Origin: Oscillospiraceae bacterium
Lineage (GTDB): Bacteria; Bacillota; Clostridia; Oscillospirales; Oscillospiraceae
Direction: 5' to 3'
Length of the DNA: 64,000 bases
NCBI GenBank assembly: GCA_022846075.1
Contig: AP025582.1
Span: 2,542,001 to 2,606,000 of the forward strand
In this document: positions 57,450 through 64,000 of the stretch, one piece after another
Position numbering within the stretch: the first letter of the stretch is position 1
Layout of the letters: every line of letters begins with the position of its first letter
Made by a program: the position numbers and the translations under genes
The notes under the pieces: model-generated
What the model was told of the DNA's origin: nothing
Seen by the model: only the letters and a program-made list of their open reading frames with translations
Databases searched by the model: none

Positions 57450-58304
57450 TTATTTGGAGTAGTCGTAGAAACCCCTGCCGGTCTTGCGGCCCAGGTAGCC
57501 GGCCCGGACCATCTTCTTCATGAGAAGGCTGGGGCGGTACTTGGGGTCGCCGGTCTCGGTGTACAGGGTGTCCATGATGGCCAGGCACACGTCCAGACCC
57601 ACCAGGTCGCCCAGCTCCAGGGGGCCCATGGGATGGTTCGCGCCCAGCCGCATGGCCTTGTCCACGTCCTCCACGCTGGCCACGCCGGAGTACACCAGCT
57701 CGCAGCCCTCGTTGATCAGGGGGATGAGGATGCGGTTGACGACGAAGCCGGGGGCCTCGCTGACGGTGACGGGCTCCTTGCCCACCTCGGAGGAGAGGGC
57801 GAATACGGCGTTATAGGTCTCGTCGGAGGTCTTGGCGCCCCGGATGACCTCGACGAGCTTCATCACGGTGGCGGGGTTGAAGAAGTGCATGCCGATAACC
57901 TTCTCAGGCCGCTTGGTGGCCCCGCCGATCTCGGTGATGGACAGAGAGGAGGTGTTGGAGGCCAGGATGGTCTCGGGCTTGCACAGGCCGTCCAGGTCGG
58001 TGAAGATGCTCTTCTTGATGGTGGGGTTCTCGGTGGCGGCCTCGATGACCAGATCGGCGTCGGCGGCGTCCTTCAGCTCGGTGGTGAAGGTGATCTTGCC
58101 GGTGATGGCGGCCTTGCCGGCCTCGTCCAGCTTGCCCTTGGACACCAGCTTGTCCAGGCCCTTGTTCAGGCGGGCCTCAGCGGCCTTGATGAGATCCTCG
58201 TTGATGTCCCGGACCACCACGGTCTTGCCCTTGCGGGCCATGACCTGAGCGATGTCCAGGCCCATGGTGCCGCCGCCGATGACGACTACTTTTTCGATAC
58301 TCAT
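57450..58304 (-). CDS. hbd: 3-hydroxybutyryl-CoA dehydrogenase
   Basis: 284 aa, ATG 58304 with AGGAGG. The Rossmann motif [10 protein letters not shown] sits near the start (9-18), the Ser/Asn segment is [11 protein letters not shown], and the catalytic His lies in [15 protein letters not shown]. The C-terminal dimer domain follows. It interconverts acetoacetyl-CoA and 3-hydroxybutyryl-CoA with NAD(H). It is second in the operon after crt. A distinct, shorter paralogue lies at 10663-11595. Confidence 0.96.
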   Translation of the reverse strand: MSIEKVVVIGGGTMGLDIAQVMARKGKTVVVRDINEDLIKAAEARLNKGLDKLVSKGKLDEAGKAAITGKITFTTELKDAADADLVIEAATENPTIKKSIFTDLDGLCKPETILASNTSSLSITEIGGATKRPEKVIGMHFFNPATVMKLVEVIRGAKTSDETYNAVFALSSEVGKEPVTVSEAPGFVVNRILIPLINEGCELVYSGVASVEDVDKAMRLGANHPMGPLELGDLVGLDVCLAIMDTLYTETGDPKYRPSLLMKKMVRAGYLGRKTGRGFYDYSK

Positions 58305-58350
58305 TTATGTAGTGCCTCCTATTTTATGTTGAATTTTTTGAATCTTTCCC

Positions 58351-59127
58351 TTATTTGCCGGTGAAATGCTTCTCCTTGCGCTTCTCAAGGAAAGCACTCA
58401 TGCCCTCCCTCTGGTCGGCGGTGGAGAAACACAGGCCGAAGGCCTCGGCCTCGAAGGCCAGACCGGTGTTGATGTCGGTCTGGATGCCCTTGCGGATGCA
58501 GCGCTTGGACTCTCGCACGGCCACCTGGGCCTGGGCGGCGATCATCTCGGCCATCTCCATGGCCTTGTCCATCAGCTCCTCGGGGGGGCAGACGGCGTTC
58601 ACGAGGCCGATCTTCTCGGCCTGGGCCGCGTCGATGGTCTTGGCGGTGAAGATGAGCTCCATGGCCCGGCCGGTGCCCACGATGCGGGCCAGCCGCTGGG
58701 TGCCGCCGAAGCCGGGGGTGATGCCCAGGCCCACCTCGGGCTGGCCGAACTTGGCCTTCTCGCTGGCCAGGCGGATGTCGCAGGCCATGGCCAGCTCACA
58801 GCCGCCGCCCAGGGCAAAGCCGTTGATGGCGGCGATGACGGGCTTGGTGCAGTTCTCCACCTTCAGGAAGACGTCGTTGCCGGCGTTGCCCCAGGCCTTG
58901 CCCTCCACGGCGGTGAGGGGCTTCATCTCCCCGATGTCGGCCCCGGCCACAAAGGAGCGGCCCGCGCCGGTGAGGATGACCACGTAGGCCTCGTCATTGG
59001 CCTCCACGGCGTCCATGGCCTCGCCCAGGTCCCGGAGCACGTCGGCGGTCAGGGCATTGAGCGCCTCGGGCCGGTCGATGGTCAGGATCGCCACATGGCC
59101 CTTCTGCTCGGTCTTTACAAATCCCAT
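58351..59127 (-). CDS. crt: 3-hydroxybutyryl-CoA dehydratase (crotonase)
   Basis: 258 aa from ATG 59127 (GGAGG 8 nt upstream); the ATG at 59142 has no ribosome site. The oxyanion-hole segment is SFVAGADIGEMKPL. The glutamate-containing loops are GGGCELAMACDIRLAS and GLGITPGFGGTQRL. It dehydrates 3-hydroxybutyryl-CoA to crotonyl-CoA. First gene of the crt-hbd-bcd-etfB-etfA operon. Its 140-nt leader contains a Rex-like site. Confidence 0.96.
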   Translation of the reverse strand: MGFVKTEQKGHVAILTIDRPEALNALTADVLRDLGEAMDAVEANDEAYVVILTGAGRSFVAGADIGEMKPLTAVEGKAWGNAGNDVFLKVENCTKPVIAAINGFALGGGCELAMACDIRLASEKAKFGQPEVGLGITPGFGGTQRLARIVGTGRAMELIFTAKTIDAAQAEKIGLVNAVCPPEELMDKAMEMAEMIAAQAQVAVRESKRCIRKGIQTDINTGLAFEAEAFGLCFSTADQREGMSAFLEKRKEKHFTGK

Positions 59128-59165
59128 GTCTCTTGCCTCCATCTATGTATTCATTTCTTCCATGT

Positions 59166-59183
59166 CCGTTATTTTTTTAACAA
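59166..59183 (-). promoter_or_regulatory. Rex-like operator in the crt leader
   Basis: Minus strand TTGTTAAAAAAATAACGG: the left half-site TTGTTAA is perfect and the right half keeps TAAC. That is 11 of the 14 defined positions of TTGTTAA-N4-TTAACAA. Rex senses NADH/NAD+ and controls this operon in other Clostridia. Confidence 0.5.
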
Positions 59184-59273
59184 TGCCTTCTGTGAAAAAA
59201 CGCAACTTCTCCATGGGGCCACGGTTTCAAGCTGCGTTATTCCGGATGCGGCCCAAGGCCGTCCATGTTGCTT

Positions 59274-59302
59274 AGTATAGCTCTTTTTCCCGCCCGGCGC
59301 AA
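59274..59302 (-). promoter_or_regulatory. Promoter of the butyryl-CoA operon
   Basis: Minus strand: TTGCGC (59302-59297), 17 nt, TATACT (59279-59274). The 59128-59273 leader is otherwise non-coding. Confidence 0.6.
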
Positions 59303-59430
59303 GACAAAATCGCCGGGAAAGCAAAAAATTTTCCCTTCAAATCTCTGGACGGCGGGGCGCTCCCCTCCGCCCCATGAGAAAATTGGCAGGAAATATGCTC
59401 AATACCCCCCGGTTCCCAGGGGGAACGCGG

Positions 59431-59478
59431 AAAAACGGCCCCCGCCCCAAACCAGGATTTGGAGCGCGGACCGTTTTT
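59431..59478. terminator. Terminator of the DUF554 gene
   Basis: Imperfect long stem: AAAAACGG (59431-59438) pairs with CCGTTTTT (59471-59478), with CCAAA/TTTGG inside. A second small hairpin GTTCCC/GGGAAC lies at 59412-59426. The rest of 59303-59430 shows nothing. Confidence 0.75.
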
Positions 59479-59481
59479 GTC

Positions 59482-60192
59482 TCAGCCTATGAGCCCGCCC
59501 AGCCAATTCACCAGCGGGAGGTACAGGATGGGGAGAAAGATGGCGGGCAGCATATTGCCCACCCGGATCTTCTCCTTACCCATGCCCAGCATATTGAAGG
59601 CGATGCCCAGGATGATGGCGCCGCCCACGGCGCTCATCTCCGTAATGACGTCGCCCCCCAGGTAGGGCCCCACCACTCCGGCCAGGAGGGTGATGGCCCC
59701 CTCGTAGACCAGGAGGGGCAGGGCGGAAAAGGCCACGCCCACGCCCATGGCGGCGGCGAAGGTGATGGCGCTCACCCCGTCCATCACCCCCTTGGAAAAG
59801 AGGATGGCGTAATCGTGGTTCAATCCGGCCTGGATGGAGCCGTTGATGGCCATGGCCCCCACGCAGTAGAGGACGGTGGCGGTGAGGAAGCCCTCCACGA
59901 AGCGGCTGTTGCCCTCCCCCCGGACCAGCTTCCGGCGCAGGGCCTCCCCCACGCCGTCAATCCGCTTCTCGATGTCGATTTTCTCCCCCAGCAGGGTGCC
60001 CAGCACCATGCAGACGATGACGCACATGGAGTCCTGGGTCCTCAGCAGGGTGGTCAGGCCGATGCCGATGGTGCACAGGGCCAGGGCCGCCATCACCGCC
60101 TGCCCCATCCGCTGGGAAAACCGGTTTTTCAGCAGGATGCCCAGCAGGCTTCCCAGGATCACCAGGACCACGTTGACAATCACCGCCAGCAC
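59482..60192 (-). CDS. DUF554-family membrane protein
   Basis: 236 aa if started at GTG 60192, which has AAGGAG eight bases upstream; the longer frame from GTG 60219 lacks a ribosome site. The resulting start VLAVIVNVVLVILGSLLG matches how the family begins. About seven hydrophobic segments are predicted. Conserved are CVGAMAINGSIQAGL, FSKGVMDGVSAITFAAAMG and GGAIILGIAFNMLG. Function is unknown; it may be a small-molecule transporter (E. coli YqgA is a relative). Divergent from the SpoVB-like gene. Confidence 0.88.
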   Translation of the reverse strand: MLAVIVNVVLVILGSLLGILLKNRFSQRMGQAVMAALALCTIGIGLTTLLRTQDSMCVIVCMVLGTLLGEKIDIEKRIDGVGEALRRKLVRGEGNSRFVEGFLTATVLYCVGAMAINGSIQAGLNHDYAILFSKGVMDGVSAITFAAAMGVGVAFSALPLLVYEGAITLLAGVVGPYLGGDVITEMSAVGGAIILGIAFNMLGMGKEKIRVGNMLPAIFLPILYLPLVNWLGGLIG

Positions 60193-60233
60193 GGGGATCA
60201 CTCCTTCTCTCTCAGACACGCAGAATTGACCTT

Positions 60234-60262
60234 ATTTTACTCGCCCCGGGCCCGTTTGTCAA
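60234..60262 (-). promoter_or_regulatory. Promoter of the DUF554 gene
   Basis: Minus strand: TTGACA (60262-60257), 17 nt, TAAAAT (60239-60234). Confidence 0.75.
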
Positions 60263-60270
60263 AACAGAAT

Positions 60271-60300
60271 GACAAGTCCCCCCGGCATGTCAGACTTGTC
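60271..60300. repeat. Inverted repeat in the DUF554/SpoVB-like divergent region
   Basis: GACAAGTC (60271-60278) and GACTTGTC (60293-60300) form a perfect 8-bp inverted repeat with a 14-nt spacer. It lies upstream of the DUF554 -35 and before the flippase gene, and is a possible operator. Confidence 0.45.
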
Positions 60301-60338
60301 CGTTGAATACCCTGCATTGTAAGAGAGGGGGCCTTCCA

Positions 60339-61853
60339 TTGAAACCCATGTCCGCGCTGCGTTCCACCGTGATCCTCACCGCCGTGAGCCTCTTCGCCCA
60401 GGCCGTGGGCTTCGTCTACCGCGTCTTTCTCTCCCGAATGGTGGGGAGTGAGGTGATGGGCCTCTACCAGCTGGTCATGCCGGTGTCGGCGGTGTTCATG
60501 TCCCTCACCGCCGTGGGCTTCACCGTGGCCTGCTCCAACCTCTCCTCCCGCTACCACGCCCTGGGCAACGCCAGGGCCGCCGCCCAGACGGTGCGGACCT
60601 GCGTGCTGGGCTTCCTCCTCTCCTTCGCCGTGGTGGCCGCCGTGGTTGGGCTTTTTTCCGACCCCATCTCGGTCTACCTGCTGGGGGACGCCCGCTCCCA
60701 GCTGGGGCTGCTGCTGTTGCTGCCCTGCGTCCTCCTGACGGGGCTGGAGAACATCCACAAGCACTACTTCTACGGCTCGGGCAACGTGCGCCCCCCCGCC
60801 GTCACCGAGATCTGCGAGCAGCTCATCCGGGCCGGGGCGGTGCTGGGGCTGCTGTGGCGGTTCCTCCCCCAGAGCCCGGAAAAGTCCGTGGGCCTCATCG
60901 TGCTGGGCATGGTGGTCTGCGAGGTCTTTTCCGCCGTCACCCTGACCCTGCTCTACCGCCGCGCCATGGGCCGGGCTCCGGCGGGGGCGGGGGTGGACCG
61001 CCGGGTCCTGCGGCGGAAGGTGGGGAAGATCGCCCTGCCCATCGGCTGGACCTCCCTGCTTGGCAACCTAATGGGGGCGGCCACCTCGGTGATGATCCCC
61101 CAACGGCTGGTGCGGGCGGGAGCCAACGTGTCCCAGGCCATGAGCGCCTTCGGCGTCATGTGCGGCATGACGGTGCCCATGCTGGCCCTCCCCACCGCCG
61201 TCATCTCGGCCATGGGGCTGGTGCTGGTGCCCAAGCTGGCCGAGTCCACCGCCCTGGGCCGGCCCGAGCTCTCCCGCCGCCGGGTGGGCAAGGCCCTCTC
61301 CGCCACCTCCCTGCTCATCCTCCCCGCCGCCGCCCTGCTGGCGGTGCTGGGGCCGGTGCTGGGCCGGGCGCTGTTCCACGAGCCCTCCGTGGGGGACTTC
61401 GCCGCCCCCCTGTCCGCCGGGGTGGCCCTCACCTGCTACGAGGCGGTGCTGGCCTCCTCCCTCAACGGCCTGGGCAAGCAGACCGCCGCCGCCCGCAACT
61501 CCCTCATCTGCGGGGCGGTCCAGCTCATCGTCACCTGGGTGCGGATGGGCCAGCCGGGCATCGGGCTCCAGGGCTATGTGGAGGGCCTGCTCATCAGCAC
61601 GGTGCTGGGGGTGTGGCTCAACTGGCGGTCGGTGTCCAAGGCCATCGGCCTCAAGCCCCTGATCTTCCAGTGGATGGTGGCCCCAGGGCTGGCCGCCCTT
61701 CTCTCCGGGCTGTGCGTCAACCTCCTCTTCCCCACCCTGCTCCGCTCCGGGCTGGAGGGAGTGCCCGCCGGGCTGGTGTGCCTGGTGTTCGGGGTGATGC
61801 TCTACCTGTGCGCCCTCATCGCCCAGGGGGCTCTGCCCCGTCGAAGGGCGTAA
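60339..61853 (+). CDS. SpoVB-family MOP flippase (polysaccharide/lipid II-type exporter)
   Basis: 504 aa from TTG 60339, seven bases after GAGAGGGGG; ATG 60348 is too far from it. Twelve to fourteen membrane helices are predicted. The N-terminal FLSRMVGSEVMGLYQLVMPV and LSSRYHALGNARAA, together with MIPQRLVRAG and ALPTAVISAMGLVLVPKLAE, are typical of SpoVB/MurJ-like exporters in sporulating Firmicutes. SpoVB is needed for spore cortex synthesis, probably by flipping lipid-linked precursors. A vegetative paralogue role cannot be excluded. Confidence 0.88.
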   Translation: MKPMSALRSTVILTAVSLFAQAVGFVYRVFLSRMVGSEVMGLYQLVMPVSAVFMSLTAVGFTVACSNLSSRYHALGNARAAAQTVRTCVLGFLLSFAVVAAVVGLFSDPISVYLLGDARSQLGLLLLLPCVLLTGLENIHKHYFYGSGNVRPPAVTEICEQLIRAGAVLGLLWRFLPQSPEKSVGLIVLGMVVCEVFSAVTLTLLYRRAMGRAPAGAGVDRRVLRRKVGKIALPIGWTSLLGNLMGAATSVMIPQRLVRAGANVSQAMSAFGVMCGMTVPMLALPTAVISAMGLVLVPKLAESTALGRPELSRRRVGKALSATSLLILPAAALLAVLGPVLGRALFHEPSVGDFAAPLSAGVALTCYEAVLASSLNGLGKQTAAARNSLICGAVQLIVTWVRMGQPGIGLQGYVEGLLISTVLGVWLNWRSVSKAIGLKPLIFQWMVAPGLAALLSGLCVNLLFPTLLRSGLEGVPAGLVCLVFGVMLYLCALIAQGALPRRRA

Positions 61854-62121
61854 CCGCCGCCCCGCCCGTCTCTTCCCTCCATTGCTGGGTCCTGGCCTGG
61901 AGATACCCGGCGATCATAAAAAGATAATCGTCCTTTTTCTCCCTGCCAAGCTGAAGGTACGTCTCCAGGTCCGCCCCCGCCAGACGGCCCTCTTTTGACA
62001 ATGCGTCTAAAAAGTCAATGTTTTTTGCCACCCACATAACCGCACGCCGTTGTGGATTGCACAGGTTTAAAAACATTGCCTCAATATCACGCAACATTTT
62101 CTCTTTCTCTTCATTTGCCAC
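61816..62121 (-). CDS. Small helical protein, unknown
   Basis: 101 aa from GTG 62121 (GAGGAGGG about 10 nt upstream). The sequence is predominantly helical and charged (MWVAKNIDFLDALSKEG, LETYLQLGREKKDDYLFMIA), without membrane segments or Cys motifs. Its 3' end overlaps the end of the flippase gene by 38 bp on the other strand. The first half is AT-richer than the region. I do not recognise the family; antisense overlap and foreign composition hint at recent acquisition. Confidence 0.6.
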   Translation of the reverse strand: MANEEKEKMLRDIEAMFLNLCNPQRRAVMWVAKNIDFLDALSKEGRLAGADLETYLQLGREKKDDYLFMIAGYLQARTQQWREETGGAAVTPFDGAEPPGR

Positions 62122-62229
62122 CTAAAATATCCCTCCTCTGCTTATTTGCTTAATTGATCTGATATAACTTACAAGCCCTAACCCCCTGTATACGAATCAA
62201 TATCTAAATATCAAATAATACTGTATCAT

Positions 62230-62277
62230 AAAATTAGAAAAGCAGTGGAATGCAGACATTCCACTGCTAAAATTAGA
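62230..62277. repeat. Perfect 28-nt palindromic hairpin flanked by 9-bp direct repeats
   Basis: The stem arms are AGCAGTGGAATG (62241-62252) and CATTCCACTGCT (62257-62268), loop CAGA. AAAATTAGA occurs on both sides (62230-62238 and 62269-62277). The surrounding 62122-62288 is strikingly AT-rich for this genome and has no other feature. Confidence 0.65.
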
Positions 62278-62287
62278 TAAAATATTA

Positions 62288-62320
62288 AGAGCGCGCCCGG
62301 AAAATCCGGGCGCGCTCTTT
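62288..62320. terminator. Terminator of the LytTR-DUF3021 operon
   Basis: Perfect 13-bp stem (62288-62300 with 62306-62318), loop AAAAT. The U-tracts are short. Confidence 0.75.
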
Positions 62321-62325
62321 GCCGC

Positions 62326-62718
62326 TTATTTCAGCTTTTCGCTCATCATCCGGGCGCTGCGGTGGTCCACCAGGTAGATGCCCACGCTGACCAGCGTGTA
62401 GATGACCAGGAAGGACACCACCATGCTTACCGCCGCCGTCCAGCCCCAGGCGGCGAAGTACCCCAGCCGCCAGCCGGTGAAGAGGGTCACCCCCAGGCAG
62501 CCCAGCAGGTGGATGGCCTGCACCAGCCGCAGGGAGAGCTTCTCCGTCTCATAGACCAGAGAGATGAGCCCGTAGCAGGCCGAGGCGCACAGCCAGGCGA
62601 TGACCTGCCGCAGGGTCCCGTCCAGATTGCCCATGAGGACCAGTCCCACGGTCGACACCACCGAGCCGATGCCCAGGCCGATGACGATGTGCAAAATCAC
62701 GTTTTTAAAGCCTTTCAT
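62326..62718 (-). CDS. DUF3021-family membrane protein
   Basis: 130 aa with four membrane helices (about 7-29, 37-57, 67-85 and 93-116) and a basic C-terminus RSARMMSEKLK. DUF3021 proteins are regularly encoded after a LytTR regulator, as here, where the ATG follows the regulator's stop by one base. The pair is thought to act as regulator and membrane partner. The exact mechanism is unknown. Confidence 0.85.
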   Translation of the reverse strand: MKGFKNVILHIVIGLGIGSVVSTVGLVLMGNLDGTLRQVIAWLCASACYGLISLVYETEKLSLRLVQAIHLLGCLGVTLFTGWRLGYFAAWGWTAAVSMVVSFLVIYTLVSVGIYLVDHRSARMMSEKLK

Positions 62719-62719
62719 C

Positions 62720-63163
62720 CTATCTCGCCTCCATCACATATTGCCTGAACGCCTTGACGTACTTCCGGGACAGGGTGAGCCGGGTCTTTCCGTCCCGGAG
62801 GGAGCAGACGTAGTTGCCGGAGAACTCCGCCTCCACTGAGCGGACCCTGGCCACGTTCACCAGCACGCCCTTGCTGATCTGGAGGAAGCCGGGGGCCATC
62901 CCGGCCAGCTCGTAGAGCCGCTCCCGGGCCTCCAGCGTCTCCGCCCCGGCGTGGGCCAGCACCCTGCCCTCCCCCGCCTCGAAGTAATCCACGTCCTCCA
63001 AATCGTAGAGAAACGCCTTGCCCTCCCGGTACAGGAACAGCCGCCCGGTCCCCGACGCCCGGGAGAACGCGGCCATCAGCCGGTGAACCCTGGGGTCGGC
63101 GGGATCTCCCCGGATGACCACCTCCGGCTCATCTCCCGCCGGGGGTTCCAATGTCAGTTTCAT
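62720..63163 (-). CDS. LytTR-domain DNA-binding regulator
   Basis: 147 aa, ATG 63163 with GGAGG. The N-terminal 45 residues are unassigned. The LytTR domain (about 48-147) has FLYREGKAFLYDLEDVDYFEA, LYELAGMAPGFLQISKGVLVN and DGKTRLTLSRKYVKAFRQ. There is no receiver domain, so it belongs to the LytTR-DUF3021 class that is not phosphorylated but controlled by its membrane partner. It probably autoregulates the operon. Confidence 0.9.
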   Translation of the reverse strand: MKLTLEPPAGDEPEVVIRGDPADPRVHRLMAAFSRASGTGRLFLYREGKAFLYDLEDVDYFEAGEGRVLAHAGAETLEARERLYELAGMAPGFLQISKGVLVNVARVRSVEAEFSGNYVCSLRDGKTRLTLSRKYVKAFRQYVMEAR

Positions 63164-63261
63164 GCGTCCGCCTCCTCTCTGATTCCCAGGATAGCACCGT
63201 CAGGGGCCTTTGTCGCCCCCTTTTCCACAAGTGGTGGTTTTTGGGCCCCAAGCGGCAAACA

Positions 63262-63284
63262 GGCGCCCGGAAATTCCGGGCGCC
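63262..63284 (-). terminator. Hairpin after the ribbon-helix-helix gene
   Basis: Perfect 9-bp stem (63262-63270 with 63276-63284) three bases past the stop, with a weak U-tract. Confidence 0.65.
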
Positions 63285-63286
63285 CT

Positions 63287-63436
63287 TCATTTTTGCTCCA
63301 GTTTGGCCAGGTATTGCTTCAGGATCGTCTCCACCAGGTTGGACAGGCTGCGGTTCTCCTCCTCGGCCCGCAGCTGGAGGCGGGCCACCATCTCCGGGTC
63401 GAAGCGGAAGCTGTATACCCTTTTTTCAATCCCCAT
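63287..63436 (-). CDS. Small ribbon-helix-helix protein
   Basis: 49 aa from ATG 63436 with AGGTGAT. The sequence MGIEKRVYSFRFDPEMVARL is a beta-strand followed by a helix, then EENRSLSNLVETILKQYL, the second helix with the Ser-Asn-Leu turn of Arc/CopG folds. It is short enough to be missed by automated calling. It probably dimerises and binds DNA. The direct repeats GTATTACA at 63467 and 63492 in the divergent region are candidate sites. It lacks a toxin partner in antitoxin arrangement, though the divergent 87-aa gene is unassigned. Confidence 0.8.
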   Translation of the reverse strand: MGIEKRVYSFRFDPEMVARLQLRAEEENRSLSNLVETILKQYLAKLEQK

Positions 63437-63466
63437 TCTATCACCTGTTTACAGTGTACGTATATA

Positions 63467-63518
63467 GTATTACAAGCGCAAAGTTTATATTGTATTACAT
63501 CGTATTTCATGTTAAACT
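63467..63518. promoter_or_regulatory. AT-rich divergent control region with GTATTACA direct repeats
   Basis: GTATTACA at 63467-63474 and 63492-63499, 25 bp apart. A possible plus-strand promoter is TTGTAT (63490-63495), 17 nt, TAAACT (63513-63518) for the 87-aa gene. Confidence 0.4.
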
Positions 63519-63558
63519 GGGCGTATCTGGAGGGACAAAACACGGAAAAAGGGGGAAA

Positions 63559-63822
63559 ATGCGGGTCATGCTGGACACCGACGAACTTCTGGAGCGGCTG
63601 CGCGCCGGCCTGGGCTGCGTCTACCTCTCCGACGTGCCCACGCTGGCGGCCTATCCCGAGGGCCGCGCCGCCCTGGGCCGCTGCGCGGCCGGCATCCCGC
63701 CGGAGGAGTACTCCGGCGAGGCCTGGCTCCAGGCCGCCGGCTACCTCTTTCCCGGCCGGACCTTTCCCGACGGCGAAAGCGCCCGCCGGTTCCTGCTCCA
63801 GGCCCCCGCCCATCAAGCCTAA
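63559..63822 (+). CDS. 87-aa protein of unknown function
   Basis: ATG 63559 behind AAAGGGGG. The sequence MRVMLDTDELLERLRAGLGC and the following YLSDVPTL, with GIPPEEYSGEAWLQAAGYLF, is compact, mixed alpha/beta and without a signal or membrane segment. An in-frame upstream extension is non-coding. I do not recognise it. It is divergent from the ribbon-helix-helix gene and ends in a strong terminator, so it is an independent transcript. Confidence 0.65.
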   Translation: MRVMLDTDELLERLRAGLGCVYLSDVPTLAAYPEGRAALGRCAAGIPPEEYSGEAWLQAAGYLFPGRTFPDGESARRFLLQAPAHQA

Positions 63823-63865
63823 ACCGGACGCAGGTCGGTATCCCGACCCGCGCCCGGTCTTTTTT
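63823..63865 (+). terminator. Terminator of the 87-aa gene
   Basis: 16-bp stem with two A-C mismatches (63823-63838 with 63843-63858), loop TATC, six T residues at 63860-63865. Confidence 0.85.
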
Positions 63866-63868
63866 GGC

Positions 63869-64000
63869 TCATTTCGCCATGAAGAAATGCTTCAGCAGGT
63901 TTTGGAAGATGCCGGGGATGGTGAGCCGGGGCACCGCCTGGGCGGCCACGATGGGGATGGTCTCTTTTACCTCTCCCCCCACCAGCACCGTCATCTCGCC
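63869..64000 (-). CDS. C-terminus of a D-alanyl-D-alanine carboxypeptidase (partial)
   Basis: The last 43 codons and stop are inside the window. The sequence GEMTVLVGGEVKETIPIVAA, then PRLTIPGIFQNLLKHFFMAK, is the end of a PBP5-type C-terminal beta domain followed by an amphipathic membrane-anchoring helix. The catalytic part lies beyond the window. It is a second carboxypeptidase in addition to the one at 3373-4755; sporulating Firmicutes usually have several (DacA, DacB, DacF). Confidence 0.7.
   Translation of the reverse strand, partial: GEMTVLVGGEVKETIPIVAAQAVPRLTIPGIFQNLLKHFFMAK

Overview
The window is high-GC Firmicutes DNA. It carries spo0A, spoIVB, ylbJ and a SpoVB-family flippase, which point to an endospore former. 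It also has a crt-hbd-bcd-etfB-etfA set (crotonyl-CoA to butyryl-CoA), selenocysteine machinery, an [FeFe]-hydrogenase-like protein and many two-component systems. Together with the GC-rich codon use this suggests a gut Oscillospiraceae close to Flavonifractor/Lawsonibacter. The assignment is inference from gene content; there is no rRNA in the window.

Layout. 1-7.2 kb: a ComEA-like protein, OmpR-type two-component system and GerMN lipoprotein operon with a near-consensus parS site, a D,D-carboxypeptidase, TrmO, a TSCPD protein and a cation/proton antiporter. 7.5-9.7 kb: spo0A and spoIVB. 10-16.9 kb: a DUF6512 membrane protein, a hydroxyacyl-CoA dehydrogenase, a Bax-inhibitor-1 homologue, a CtpE-like P-type ATPase, a ROK glucokinase and a phosphopantetheinyl transferase beside a 162-bp MITE-like repeat. 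17-27.4 kb: a PLD-type protein of foreign composition, a second two-component system, a thioredoxin-reductase-like enzyme, DegV, a TetR regulator with a textbook promoter and operator, ylbJ and a hydrogenase-like iron-sulfur protein. 27.5-33.4 kb: the selenium locus selA-selB-tRNA(Sec)-DUF4397 protein-selD. Here selD itself has an in-frame UGA (Sec18) that ordinary ORF calling truncates.

34.7-49.5 kb is the most unusual part. A six-gene operon combines a beta-propeller plus solute-binding lipoprotein, an HlyD-type adaptor, a MacB-core-like membrane protein and a complete sugar-type ABC importer. It is divergent from its own response regulator and kinase. A second locus repeats the lipoprotein and two-component part. 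All four divergent promoters share the architecture TTNNAG-N5/6-TTAGAG-N10-TATNNT with no ordinary -35 box, so each regulator probably activates its own operon and the lipoprotein opposite, with possible cross-talk.

49.5-54 kb: two small proteins opposite a TetR gene, an AraC regulator and a Cys-rich protein of AT-richer composition, an SNF-family Na+ symporter and a cluster of REP-like repeats. 54.2-59.3 kb: the butyryl-CoA operon, with a Rex-like half-conserved operator in its leader and no thiolase. 59.5-64 kb: DUF554, a SpoVB-like flippase, LytTR/DUF3021, a tiny ribbon-helix-helix protein, an orphan 87-aa gene and the end of another carboxypeptidase.

Most genes have good Shine-Dalgarno sequences, several use GTG or TTG starts, and many convergent pairs share near-perfect bidirectional terminators.
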